The position numbers were made by a program, and so were the translations under genes. A stretch of 64,000 nt of DNA, taken from positions 124,001-188,000 of the forward strand of contig CALSRC010000004.1 in NCBI GenBank assembly GCA_943788645.1, given 5' to 3'. The notes under the pieces were generated by a model, which worked only from the letters and a program-made list of their open reading frames with translations, was not told the DNA's origin and did not search any database. Positions 54,885 to 64,000 of this stretch are shown here, in pieces (the stretch's first letter is position 1; each line of letters starts with the position of its first letter). This DNA is from UA16 sp002292325. GTDB taxonomy: Bacteria; Bacteroidota; Bacteroidia; Flavobacteriales_D; Sanyastnellaceae.

Positions 54885-56785
54885 GCGAGCTCGCTGTATC
54901 CCCTTCTGAATGAAGGAAGTCAATTCTTCACCTTCGAGCAAACCTTGCGACAAGCGTGCAAGATCACCGGCCTTTTTAGCCAGTGCTTTTTTATTGTCGT
55001 CGTCGGTCTCACCTAAGATCTTTTGGACCAGTGGGTGGTTGGAATTGACGGCGACATCATAGCTGTCGGGAAGGGCACCAAACATTTGGAATCCTCCTCC
55101 GCCCACTGCTTGTTGTTCTTTCATTCTGCGCATAAATTCCGAACGGGTAATGGTAATCGGCGATGCGCTAGGAGCCATCGCAACGAACTTCACTTTGTAT
55201 GAATCACCTGGGAATGCACCTTCGATGATGGGCTTGACCATTTCCTCCTGCTTCTCATCCAACGCGCTTGTCGTTGCTTCGTCCGTTTCAATGAGGTTTT
55301 CAATGACATCAGAATCGACTCTCTTAAATTGGACGTCAGGGTAGGCTTCTTCCAACTTTTGGACCATGTGAGAAGCCAATGGACCTTCCATGACCAGCAC
55401 TTTGTAACCACGCTCCAACGCGGGAGCAATGAAGCCATGCTGATTCTTGGCATCTGCCGTGTATGGAAGGATGATTTTTCCGTTTTTGTCTTTTTGCGTC
55501 TCACCTACAGCAGCAATGAGTTCCTCATAGGTTGAGCAAGCATCCGTGGTGTCTTTAAACAGCATGAATTTCTTGGCTCGTTCGGCGAATTTTTCGTCCG
55601 TCAGCATACCATACTCGATGAAAATGCGAAGGTCATCCCACTGGGCGGCAAAAGACTCCGGATCCTTCTTGAACATCGAAGCAAGCTTGTCCGAAACTTT
55701 TTTGGAAATATGGCCGCTGATTTTCTTCACGTTTGCATCCTCTTGCAAATAGGAGCGCGAGACATTCAGGGGAATGTCAGGGGAGTCGATGACTCCGTGC
55801 AGGAGCGTTAAGAAATCGGGTACGATGTTTTCAACGTTGTCGGTGATGAAGACTTGATTCGAATACAGATGAATTTTGTCTTTCCGCAATTCCATTTCCT
55901 TCTTGAGTTGAGGGAAATATAGAATTCCTGTCAAATTGAATGGGAAATCAACGTTCAAAATGAATATGGAAGAGCGGGTCTTCGAAATTCATCGGATACA
56001 AATCCTTGTAGAATTTGTTGTAGTCTTCACCTTCGAGTTCTGCGGGTGCTTTGCTCCAAAGCGGAGTTGTTGCATTGACAACACGGGCGACTTTATTTTC
56101 GACCTTTTTGACATTGCCTTCCTCGTCTTTTTCTCCGCTTGGATCCTCTACCCCAGTCGGACGTTGTGCCGTGGATGATGTCCACGGGCATGAATTTGCA
56201 ATACTTTGTCAGAATGCCTTGTACGCGAGCGTCTTCTAAGAACTCTTCACTGTCATCGGCGATGTGTAAAACGATGTCGGTGCCCTCGTTCGGCCTTTTC
56301 AGTGGCATCGATGGTATACTCCGGCGAGCCATCGCATGACCATTTCACCGGTGTGGCACCTTCTCTTTGGCTCCACGATACGATGTCAACGTGCTTTGCC
56401 ACCATGAAAGCTGAGTAGAAACCCAACCCAAAGTGTCCGATAATGGCAGTTTTGGCTTCTTCTCCTTGGGTTATTTATCCAAAAATTCAGTTGCGCCGGA
56501 AAACGCGATTTGGTTGATGTACTTATTGACCTCTTCTTCTGTCATGCCTATTCCACGGTCCCGGATAGTCAATGTTTTGGCTTCCTCATCGCGGATGATC
56601 TCAATGGCAATATTGCCTTCAACAGCTTCGACCTCTCCAATCTTTGCAAGTGTCTTGCGCTTTTGGGTGGCATCTACAGCATTCGATACCAATTCACGAA
56701 GAAATATTTCGTGATCGCTGTACAAGAATTTTTTGATGATCGGAAAAATGTTTTCCGTTGGGACGTTGATGTTGCCTGTTGCCAT
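54881..56785 (-). pseudogene. htpG: Molecular chaperone HtpG (Hsp90), frameshifted
   Basis: About 630 residues, the usual HtpG length. ATG at 56785 (MATGNINVPTENIFPIIKKF) opens the ATPase domain with ELVSNAVDATQK and DRGIGMTEEEV. The frame breaks near 56480. GTDIVLHIADDSEEFLEDAR is found in another frame, and the rest, from about 55958 down, is clean (LHGVIDSPDIPLNVSRSYLQ, the client-binding middle domain). The C-terminal dimerisation domain ends GLLEGEELTSFIQK. Removing one base at 54900-54903 gives the end KGYSELA and a stop at 54881, similar to other Bacteroidota HtpG ends. HtpG remodels client proteins with DnaK and J proteins; the downstream J-domain gene fits this. It diverges from the next gene by 164 bases. 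Confidence 0.85.
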
Positions 56786-56949
56786 GAGGTAGGATTTTAT
56801 TTCCCTTGCGGGTACAAATCTTGAGCCAATGAATTTTCGTGAATGAATTCCTGCCATTCTGACCCTTTGATTATTTCTTTGCGCCGCGATGTCAGGAAGC
56901 TGCCTTGTCATCGTGTAAATTGTGGACATAAACTGCCAATCTTGTCACG

Positions 56950-59301
56950 ATGTTTCAACAATTTCCTGTCCTTCTTTTTTTGGTTCTATTTCTTTCACCC
57001 GCACTCATCCATGCTCAGTCTGATGCCAAAACAGATCCAGATTGGTCGGTATTGATGCAAAAAGAAGATGCCAATCCCGAGGAAATCCGTGTTCTTTTTG
57101 AAGCTCGATGGGAAGGTCGAGAGCGGATCAAAGGTTCAGGTTATAAGCAGGTGGAGCGGTGGCTGCATTTGATGGACGGTCGCACCAATGATGCAGGAAC
57201 GGTGTTGGATGCGGATGCGACGTTGGATGCGCACCGAGCGATTCAACAATGGAAGGAGGCTGGTCGGTCATTGAATGGAAGTTGGCAAGTGTGCGGTCCG
57301 ACCCTTGATGATATCACCACGCGCGACAATATTCGGGGCGTTGGGCGAATGAACGCCTTGGCATTCCATCCGTCCAGCCCGGATGTTATTTTTGCAGGTG
57401 CTCCCGCCGGAGGAGTCTGGCGTTCGTATGATGCAGGAGCGAACTGGGAAACCAACACCGACGATTTTCCTACCTTGGGTGTGAGCGCCATTGCATTCGC
57501 AGTCTCAAACCCGGAAATCATGTACATCGGAACCGGTGATCGTGATGCTTCTGACAGTCCGGGAATGGGGGTGATGAAATCGACCGATGGAGGAATTTCA
57601 TGGGATTTTTTCAATACGGGCATTGAGAATAACATTGTCGGAGACCTGGCTGTCTATCCATCCAATGCCGATCAAGTTTTAGCGGCCACGAGCAGTGGAA
57701 TTTTCAAAACAACGGATGGTGGACTCAGTTGGTCGCAGGTATCAAATAACACCCAGAACTATAAGAACATTGCTGTTCATCCTACAAATCCCGATGTCAT
57801 CTATTGCACAGGCCAAGGCCGCTTCTGGAGAAGCGAGGACGCAGGAGACACCTGGGAATACATCAATGAAGGCATTGTTCCTAGCACCCGCATGGTTATT
57901 GCGGTGACACCGGCAGCACCTGAAAACGTTTACGTCCTGTCCAGTGGCACCTATGAATTTCGGGCTTTTTACAAGTCAGAAGATGCCGGTATGAATTTCG
58001 TGGAGATGAGCGATAGCCCCAATATCATGGGGTGGAACGCTGCTGGGGAGGACGATGGTGGACAAGCATGGTACGACCTCTGTTTGGAGGCAGATCCAGT
58101 TGTTGTCGACCGAGTGTATGTTGGAGGTATTCGGATGAAACGGTCGGACGACGGTGGTGCCACATGGCTGGATGTGCAGGACAGCTACTTGCATGTGGAT
58201 CAGCATGCTTTGGAGGCCAATCCGCACACCGATGAAGTATGGCTAGCCAACGACGGCGGAATTTATCGGTACGCCAATAACATTCAGTGGCAGGACATGA
58301 GCCATGGAATCATCACGGGAGAAATCTACAAAATCGGCCAAAGCCCTTTTGATGGAAATGACGCGATGAACGGGTATCAGGATAATGGAACATACTTGTT
58401 CAATGGGGTTCAATGGGAACGCGGCAGCGGCGGAGATGGGTTTGAGTGTATTTACGATCCAAATGACCCAGATTGGTTCTTTTCGAGTTCGCAATACGGT
58501 CGCGTATACCGCACGGGTCCGGGTATTCAGTCCCAGACCATCGTGGCCAATGGCCAATTGGGAATTGATGAAGGCGGAGCATGGTCCACACCGTTTACAG
58601 TTTCATCGGAAGACTCTCAAACGATGTTTGTCGGACTGCTCAACGTTTGGCGCTCCATGAACATTAAGCATCCGGTCAAGGACAGCATTGTTTGGGAAAA
58701 GATTTCCTCTGAATTGGGCGGGTCTGATGCCAACACCATGCGTGTAGTTCATCGGGATCGCAATGAACAGGAAAGGGTTTACGCGACGGAATCCAATCGA
58801 AAATTTTTCAGATGTGACAATGCCTTGGCCGATTCTGACAGTGTTGCCTGGTTGGATTTATCAAACAACCTTCCGCTGAGTTCTCAGCCGGTGTTGGCCA
58901 TAGAAACCGTCCACGGTGAAGACAGCACGGTCTATATCTCATTCAATTACAAGGTGTGGAAATCGAACGACCTAGGCGACGATTGGACAGAACTCGAAGG
59001 CGACTTGCCTGGATTGCCCATCAATACATTGGTTTACGATACCACGGGAACGGGAGGGATTTATGCGGGTACGGATATGGGCGTGTACTACTGGAGCAAT
59101 GCAGATAGCACATGGCTGGACTTCTCCGAAGGGCTTCCAATTACAGTCCGTGTGACAGAATTGGAATTGTACCCTGGGGCGGGAGCGAACGACCCGAAAC
59201 GTCTCCGAGCGGGGACCTATGGTCGAGGCATGTGGGAGAGTCGATGCATATGGAGTCCCTGTAGGTTTTCCACCCCTGGCTTACCTCGAACCTGCAGCTG
59301 A
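56950..59301 (+). CDS. Secreted BNR/sortilin-type propeller protein, N-terminal part
   Basis: 783 aa in one frame. Signal peptide FPVLLFLVLFLSPALIHAQ is followed by a helical segment. A large beta-propeller has repeated Asp-box (BNR) motifs, such as SYDAGANWE, STDGGISWD, TTDGGLSWS and SEDAGDTWE, one blade about every 45-50 residues, as in sortilin/VPS10-like and xyloglucanase-like propellers. Acidic residues of glycosidases are not identifiable, so catalysis is unproven. The frame ends prematurely at 59301 through an indel near 59235. The true protein continues as LAYLEPAADETSIYGEADVQ and then in the frame annotated at 59397. The whole protein would be ~1367 residues. Confidence 0.85.
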   Translation: MFQQFPVLLFLVLFLSPALIHAQSDAKTDPDWSVLMQKEDANPEEIRVLFEARWEGRERIKGSGYKQVERWLHLMDGRTNDAGTVLDADATLDAHRAIQQWKEAGRSLNGSWQVCGPTLDDITTRDNIRGVGRMNALAFHPSSPDVIFAGAPAGGVWRSYDAGANWETNTDDFPTLGVSAIAFAVSNPEIMYIGTGDRDASDSPGMGVMKSTDGGISWDFFNTGIENNIVGDLAVYPSNADQVLAATSSGIFKTTDGGLSWSQVSNNTQNYKNIAVHPTNPDVIYCTGQGRFWRSEDAGDTWEYINEGIVPSTRMVIAVTPAAPENVYVLSSGTYEFRAFYKSEDAGMNFVEMSDSPNIMGWNAAGEDDGGQAWYDLCLEADPVVVDRVYVGGIRMKRSDDGGATWLDVQDSYLHVDQHALEANPHTDEVWLANDGGIYRYANNIQWQDMSHGIITGEIYKIGQSPFDGNDAMNGYQDNGTYLFNGVQWERGSGGDGFECIYDPNDPDWFFSSSQYGRVYRTGPGIQSQTIVANGQLGIDEGGAWSTPFTVSSEDSQTMFVGLLNVWRSMNIKHPVKDSIVWEKISSELGGSDANTMRVVHRDRNEQERVYATESNRKFFRCDNALADSDSVAWLDLSNNLPLSSQPVLAIETVHGEDSTVYISFNYKVWKSNDLGDDWTELEGDLPGLPINTLVYDTTGTGGIYAGTDMGVYYWSNADSTWLDFSEGLPITVRVTELELYPGAGANDPKRLRAGTYGRGMWESRCIWSPCRFSTPGLPRTCS

Positions 59302-59396
59302 TGAGACATCCATCTACGGAGAGGCGGATGTTCAATTGGCATTTCGACGAAACTTATTGCCCGTTGAAATGACGGACCTGAACATAGCGGATCTGT

Positions 59397-61052
59397 ATGT
59401 CTCGAATGCCACACTTCAGGGGCTGGAAGCGAATGAATCGGGATACAGCTTTACGGTGGTACCAGATGGCCTACGGCCCAATTCAAATTGTGGTGCCTGA
59501 GGGTGCGGCGGTGGAACTGGGTGGTTTTGAATTGCCGAACTTGAGTTCTGATACACTTCAATTGGTCTATCACCCTGTACCCGATGATTTCGGTCCTTGG
59601 GGGCCTGGAGGGGTTGGAAGTCAAGAAGACATGTCCATTTGGCTGCGGGCCGATCACGGACTTTTTGATGCAAATGGTGCACCGGTAGGAGTTGGTGGGA
59701 ATGTGGCGGAGTGGCGCGATGTGCTATCTGGCAACTTCTCGAGCGCATACCAAAACGATCCGGAGGCAACTCCATTGGCAACGGCCGATGGGTTGGATGG
59801 AAAACCGGCGTTAAAATTTGACGGAGAGAACGATTGTGTTATCGCATCTGCCGTTGAAATGAACCGGGATATTTCCGCTTTTAGCATAGTGAAGGGAGCG
59901 GAAAGTGCATGGAATGATCACGGGTGGATTGCCAGTGCACGAGAGGCAAATGGCTTCATCCTCCACCCTTGGAAGAACCAAAGTTCCTATCAATCTGTCG
60001 TCATCGACGAGGAAGAAAACTATGCTGAGGCCACACCGCTATGGATTGTTGATGCATCCTTGCCCCAATTTTATGGTGTGATTTATGATCAGTCGGATTG
60101 GGATCAGCAGTTCTATACCATCGTCAATGATACCCGACTTCCATTTCCTGGATCCAACATTGGTGCTCGGGATGAATCAGATTTCGTTGAAGTGCGGTAT
60201 GGTTGGGATTACAATGACCGATTTGGCGAGGGCTTTATCTCAGAGCATTTCATTTACGGCCGGCGGTTGTTTGAATCTCACCGCACCATCGTGTCCAATT
60301 ATGTTGCGGCGCGCTACGGGATCAACCTTGGAAATCTCCAGCATTACTTTCGAGATCAATATCCTGCAGATGTGGCTGGAATCGGTCGAGAGAGTGAATG
60401 GGATTATCATGATGATGCCCAAGGAATCGGAAGCATCCGCATAAGCAATCCGACGGACTTAGATGATGGTGAATACCTTTTTTGGGGCCACGACGAAGGA
60501 GCTTCAGCGGTGGTAACCGCGTATCCTTTTATGTCGGAGCGATTGGAACGGATTTGGGCCTGTGAAGAGGTCGGAGATGCAGGAACAGTAAAAGTGCAGG
60601 TGGCAGATGCAGGGGTGGCAGAGCTTTTCGCCTCAGCCTCCATTGGTTTAATCGTGTCGGAAGGGGATGAGTTTAGTATTTCGAATCAGCCTAATTTTTA
60701 CCCCTTGCAAAATGAAGGAGGCTATTGGGTAGCGGAGATCGATTTACCATCCCACGGCGTGTTCACTATCGGATTCGAACCGGTCATGCGGGTGGAGGAG
60801 TCTGTCATAGAGGCGGAATGGAGCATTTATCCCAATCCAGCGCAAGACTTTCTCAACATTGAGTCGCGGTACGTCTCACTCGCAGGTGCAGGTTGCCGTG
60901 CGCTAGATGTTTCGGGACGTCAAGTTGCCCGTTGGACATGGGACGAAGGCCAGCGCATGCGATTGGATATCTCGACCTGGCGAGCGGGATTGTACCTCAT
61001 CGAGATTAGCAAGAACGGACAGCGTCAATCCTTGCCATTCCTGAAACAATAA
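59397..61052 (+). CDS. C-terminal part of the same propeller protein, with lectin-like domain and T9SS sorting domain
   Basis: 551 aa open frame; it is the continuation of the gene at 56950 after two indels (near 59235 and 59470). The first in-frame ATG is probably not a real start. A lectin-like (LamG/concanavalin-type) domain spans about SIWLRADHGLFDANGAPVG to IVSNYVAARYGINLGN, a layout common in flavobacterial surface proteins. The C-terminus is a T9SS type-A sorting domain: WSIYPNPAQDFLNIES, LDVSGRQVARWTWDEG, ISTWRAGLYLIEI and the end SLPFLKQ. The complete protein is thus a large T9SS-exported surface protein. Its 3' end converges with the gene at 61087. Confidence 0.82.
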   Translation: MSRMPHFRGWKRMNRDTALRWYQMAYGPIQIVVPEGAAVELGGFELPNLSSDTLQLVYHPVPDDFGPWGPGGVGSQEDMSIWLRADHGLFDANGAPVGVGGNVAEWRDVLSGNFSSAYQNDPEATPLATADGLDGKPALKFDGENDCVIASAVEMNRDISAFSIVKGAESAWNDHGWIASAREANGFILHPWKNQSSYQSVVIDEEENYAEATPLWIVDASLPQFYGVIYDQSDWDQQFYTIVNDTRLPFPGSNIGARDESDFVEVRYGWDYNDRFGEGFISEHFIYGRRLFESHRTIVSNYVAARYGINLGNLQHYFRDQYPADVAGIGRESEWDYHDDAQGIGSIRISNPTDLDDGEYLFWGHDEGASAVVTAYPFMSERLERIWACEEVGDAGTVKVQVADAGVAELFASASIGLIVSEGDEFSISNQPNFYPLQNEGGYWVAEIDLPSHGVFTIGFEPVMRVEESVIEAEWSIYPNPAQDFLNIESRYVSLAGAGCRALDVSGRQVARWTWDEGQRMRLDISTWRAGLYLIEISKNGQRQSLPFLKQ

Positions 61053-61086
61053 AGAGGAAGTAAAATCTCCTAGAGCGTGCAACGAA

Positions 61087-62091
61087 TTACTCGACCATCA
61101 GTCGCTGAAGGTGCACGTTTCCATTTTGATGGAGTGCCTGAACAAGATAAAATCCAGGTTTCCAATTCGAGACATTCAATGCCCGACGTTGGTCTTGGAG
61201 TAGCTTTGTTTCGCTCACGGCACGGCCTTGGGCATCCATAATGGTCACCAATAGTGGATGGTTGTGTGGGTTTTCCATCCAGCATTGACCGCCTGATAGA
61301 CCGCCTGCGGGATTGGGGTAAAGATTCAACCCTTCTGAGAAATTGGAATGGGTTTCAGCAATATTCGTTGCGGGTCCAAATCGATAAACCGTGCCGTTTG
61401 GGGGAACGCCGTCTAACATGGATTTGCCATAGTACCAGGCATAAAAGTCATCCGTTAAGGACCATTCTGGTTCTGATGGATCACCACTGGCGGTGTAAAA
61501 AAGCCCATTGTAATAATCGTAATCAAAATCGAGCATGATGCCTGAGGTCAATAAATCCATCTCCATGGAGCTATCGCCGAGTGTATTGGGTCCAAAACGA
61601 TACTCAATGATGTTTCCATTTTCATACAACCATGCTTGAAAATTTAAGCGCAATGTGGTCGTTTCAAAGTCGGAAATCTCTTCGTAAAGGCCGACCTCGT
61701 CCCATTCGATCTTGAGAATGCGGTTGGGGCTATCACCGGTGACCTCGTATTGGATGAAGCTCGCTTCGTTCATCTCAACAGCACCGATGTCCATGACATC
61801 CAAGCTAATGGGCCATAAAATATCCAGGGTTCCATCAGTGCTCATGCCCATCAACATCTCGCCTGTACCGGAGAGGAGAATAGAGCTGAGGACATCTCCG
61901 CCTTCGCCAATCACAAAATCAAATGGGATGGGTATTTCGACTTCGGGATCATCCCAACCTACATCGATGCCCAGTGAAACTGGATTAGCCAAAGGAGCGT
62001 ACTCCTCTTCCAAAACAACAGCAGAATATGGGAATTGACCTGATGCGATCGTGCAAATACTCAGGCCTAAGAAAGTGAGAAATCGGCTCAT
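61087..62091 (-). CDS. Secreted protein with T9SS sorting domain
   Basis: 334 aa. A short signal peptide (FLTFLGLSICTIASGQ) is followed by an acidic beta-rich body (VGWDDPEVEIPIPFDFVIGE; FETTTLRLNFQAWLYENGNI) resembling beta-sandwich surface domains with unknown function. The last ~75 residues are a T9SS type-A sorting domain: LNLYPNPAGGLSGG, then HPLLVTIMDAQGRAVSETKL, then VSNWKPGFYLVQAL and the end LQRLMVE. It probably belongs to the same export route as the proteins at 28692 and 59397. The stop is 34 bases from the convergent stop of the propeller protein. Confidence 0.85.
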   Translation of the reverse strand: MSRFLTFLGLSICTIASGQFPYSAVVLEEEYAPLANPVSLGIDVGWDDPEVEIPIPFDFVIGEGGDVLSSILLSGTGEMLMGMSTDGTLDILWPISLDVMDIGAVEMNEASFIQYEVTGDSPNRILKIEWDEVGLYEEISDFETTTLRLNFQAWLYENGNIIEYRFGPNTLGDSSMEMDLLTSGIMLDFDYDYYNGLFYTASGDPSEPEWSLTDDFYAWYYGKSMLDGVPPNGTVYRFGPATNIAETHSNFSEGLNLYPNPAGGLSGGQCWMENPHNHPLLVTIMDAQGRAVSETKLLQDQRRALNVSNWKPGFYLVQALHQNGNVHLQRLMVE

Positions 62092-62112
62092 AAGAGAAGA
62101 GGGTTATGTAAG

Positions 62113-62802
62113 TTAGAAATTCGGGCGAAGAAGCGATTTTGCGTAGAAATCATCGATGACCTTGACCACTTCTTCTGGCGTGTCGACCACATGAAATAAA
62201 TCTGGATCGCCTGGACTAATCGTTTTGTAAGAGTCTGCTAAGGTTGTTTTCATCCAATCGACAAGACCTGACCAAAATTTGGAGTCGTACAGAATGACTG
62301 GGACAGGCTCTACTTTGGAAGTTTGGACAAGTGTTAACGCTTCAAAGAGTTCATCGAGTGTTCCAAAACCTCCGGGCATGACCACGAAGCCTTGCGAGTA
62401 TTTCACGAACATCACCTTTCGAACAAAAAAGTAGTCAAAATCGATGCTCTTATCTATGTCAATGTAGGGGTTGTTGTGCTGTTCAAAAGGGAGTTCGATG
62501 TTGAGCCCCACTGAAGTGCCACCGACATCGTGTGCTCCGCGGTTACCGGCCTCCATTACGCCGGGACCCCCGCCAGTGATGACACCATACCCGCGTTCAC
62601 TGAGTTGTTTTGCAACTTCTCTGGCCTCATTGTAAACAGGTGAATGTTCCGGTACACGAGCGGAGCCATATATACTGATGCACGGACCAATGCGCTGCAG
62701 AGTTTCAAAACCTTGAACGAATTCGCCCATGATTTTAAATATGGACCAACTGTCATTCGTTTTGATTTCATTCCAATCGCGTTGCTTCAAACCTTTTTTC
62801 AT
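62113..62802 (-). CDS. LOG-family (TIGR00730) Rossmann-fold protein
   Basis: 229 aa. The family includes cytokinin riboside 5'-monophosphate phosphoribohydrolases and related nucleotide-processing enzymes. Signatures are GVITGGGPGVMEAGNRGAHD near residue 80 and the PGGFGTLDELFEA motif near residue 145 (PGGxGTxxE). These bind the nucleotide phosphate and hold the catalytic Glu. The start MKKGLKQRDWNEIKTND matches the family. It lies between the T9SS cargo gene and uvrA, all on the minus strand, with 24 bases to the uvrA stop. Substrate in bacteria uncertain. Confidence 0.92.
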   Translation of the reverse strand: MKKGLKQRDWNEIKTNDSWSIFKIMGEFVQGFETLQRIGPCISIYGSARVPEHSPVYNEAREVAKQLSERGYGVITGGGPGVMEAGNRGAHDVGGTSVGLNIELPFEQHNNPYIDIDKSIDFDYFFVRKVMFVKYSQGFVVMPGGFGTLDELFEALTLVQTSKVEPVPVILYDSKFWSGLVDWMKTTLADSYKTISPGDPDLFHVVDTPEEVVKVIDDFYAKSLLRPNF

Positions 62803-62826
62803 GTGTAATTCGTTTGCGTGCCTAAT

Positions 62827-64000
62827 TTACCACCGAAAAAATGGACCGGTTGCACTTAGGGGGTTTTTTGCCACGTCTTCTGGAGAGCCTGTTGCAATTA
62901 TTTGACCGCCTCGGTGTCCCCCTTCAGGACCCAGGTCGATGAGGTGATCTGCCACTTTGAGGACGTCGATGTTGTGCTCAATCACCAATACGGTGTTTCC
63001 TTGGTCGACCAATCGTTGGAGGACGTTAATGAGCATCTGAATGTCTTGAAAATGCAGGCCTGTGGTAGGTTCATCTAGCACATAAAAGGTCTGTCCTGTG
63101 CTGACTCGAGCCAGTTCTGTGGCGAGTTTAACGCGTTGCGCTTCTCCACCAGAGAGGGTCGTGGATTGCTGGCCTAACGTTATGTAGCCGAGGCCCACGT
63201 CTTGCAGTGTTTTGGAGATTCGTTTCAATTTGGGAAAGGAATCAAAAAAGGCAACGGCATCATCGACCGTCATCTCAAGTACATCCGAAATGGACATCCC
63301 GCGGTACCGAACTTCCAATGTTTCGCGGTTATAGCGTCGTCCTTTGCAGGTTTCACATTCCACGTGCACGTCGGGTAAAAAATTCATTTCTATGGTGCGT
63401 AAACCGGCACCTTTGCAATCTTCGCAGCGTCCTCCGGCTACGTTGAAGCTGAAGCGACCTGGTTTATACCCTCGAATTGCTGCTTCTGGAAGTTTGGTGA
63501 AAAGCGCTCGAATTTCATTGAAAATTCCAGTGTAGGTTGCCGGATTGGATCGCGGTGTGCGACCGATTGGGCTTTGATTGATTGCGATCACTTTGTCCAA
63601 GTGCTCGAGGCCTTTAAGACTTTTGAACGGAAGGGGGTCTTGCGTGTCTTCGTAAAAGTGGTTATGAAGCGCGGGGTAGAGGGTTTGGTTGATGAGGCTA
63701 CTTTTTCCACTTCCGCTAATCCCGCTAACACAAGTAAATGAACCCAACGGAATGGTGAGATCAACATTTTGAAGGTTGTGCCCCCGGGCTCCTGTAAGTT
63801 TTAATTTCTTACTTCGACCCAGCTTGCGCCTTTTCGGAATTTCAATGCTCAGTTGCCCATTCAGGTATTTCGCAGTGGTGCTTTGACTGTTCAAATGCGA
63901 ACCCGGAGGTCCTTGGGCGACAATTTTTCCGCCGTGTACGCCTGCTCCGGGTCCGATATCGATTAAATAGTCGGACTGCATCATCATTTCTTCGTCGTGC
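62827..64000 (-). CDS. uvrA: Excinuclease ABC subunit A (UvrA), C-terminal part
   Basis: About 390 residues of a ~940-residue protein; the gene continues past the right edge (the first visible codons read HDEEMMMQSDYLIDIGPGAG). The second ATPase domain is complete: Walker A GISGSGKSS, a zinc-finger region with CEDCKGAG and CETCKGRRY, the ABC signature LSGGEAQRVKLATEL and Walker B YVLDEPTTGLHF. UvrA recognises damaged DNA and loads UvrB in nucleotide-excision repair. The end (FRW) and length fit the family. An internal ATG run at 63981-63987 is not the real start. Confidence 0.97.
   Translation of the reverse strand, partial: HDEEMMMQSDYLIDIGPGAGVHGGKIVAQGPPGSHLNSQSTTAKYLNGQLSIEIPKRRKLGRSKKLKLTGARGHNLQNVDLTIPLGSFTCVSGISGSGKSSLINQTLYPALHNHFYEDTQDPLPFKSLKGLEHLDKVIAINQSPIGRTPRSNPATYTGIFNEIRALFTKLPEAAIRGYKPGRFSFNVAGGRCEDCKGAGLRTIEMNFLPDVHVECETCKGRRYNRETLEVRYRGMSISDVLEMTVDDAVAFFDSFPKLKRISKTLQDVGLGYITLGQQSTTLSGGEAQRVKLATELARVSTGQTFYVLDEPTTGLHFQDIQMLINVLQRLVDQGNTVLVIEHNIDVLKVADHLIDLGPEGGHRGGQIIATGSPEDVAKNPLSATGPFFRW

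Noticed and set aside
54150..55958. A genuine HtpG-TerB-DnaJ fusion protein
   Set aside because: One base less in the C4 run restores a family-like HtpG end and a separate GTG start in a typical overlap. Other frameshifts in the same gene make an error likely. Listed as a finding because reads could overturn this.

Overview
The window looks like chromosome of a member of the Bacteroidota, most likely order Flavobacteriales. The grounds are: type IX secretion (T9SS) C-terminal sorting domains on three proteins; surface proteins built from GC(T/Q)DxxACNY repeats; LytS-type histidine kinases; a DUF2027-Smr protein; a DUF5117/DUF4953-type zinc protease; and a promoter before the tRNA gene that fits the Bacteroidota pattern TTG-N19-TAnnTTTG. 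Ribosome-binding sites are weak. Genus and species cannot be read from the sequence.

Layout. 1-3.4 kb: frameshifted genes (cyclophilin end, a probable outer-membrane protein, an unknown, a papain-fold aminopeptidase), then an intact tRNA-Arg(ACG) with a promoter and terminator. 3.5-6.3 kb: secreted DNA/RNA nuclease, class-I amidotransferase lipoprotein, patatin. 6.4-21.6 kb: the accessory core, with a 1349-aa repeat protein facing a giant (about 2840 aa) modular protein that carries a 942-bp tandem repeat, and a secreted endonuclease I. All three proteins end in the same Cys-bracketed dockerin-like tail. 21.6-45 kb: mostly intact housekeeping and cell-envelope genes (serine hydrolase, Smr, ferredoxin/LuxC-like reductase, TamB, TsaD, histidine kinase, helicase, Ung, HisS, a degenerate histidine kinase coupled to MeaB). 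44.4-50.1 kb: an overlapping minus-strand operon of lytic transglycosylase, two SGNH hydrolases and an MBOAT acyltransferase, probably envelope O-acetylation, with many frameshifts. 50.2-50.3 kb: a candidate small RNA. 50.3-54 kb: frameshifted START-like protein and metzincin-type zinc protease. 54-57 kb: HtpG and a TerB/J-domain protein. 57-62 kb: T9SS cargo with BNR repeats and a second T9SS cargo. 62-64 kb: LOG-family protein and the C-terminal half of UvrA.

Two export routes seem to be used by the surface proteins here: classic T9SS sorting domains (28.7, 59-61 and 61-62 kb) and the dockerin-like tail (10.3, 11.1 and 19.8 kb). The tailed proteins include a nuclease, and a second secreted nuclease lies nearby, which suggests extracellular DNA use or biofilm contact.

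Quality caution. Single-base indels are clustered in patches (0-3.3, 11.1-13.3, 45.5-54, 56-56.8 and 59.2-59.5 kb). Catalytic motifs survive in shifted frames, so most 'pseudogenes' here are better explained by unpolished sequence than by gene decay.
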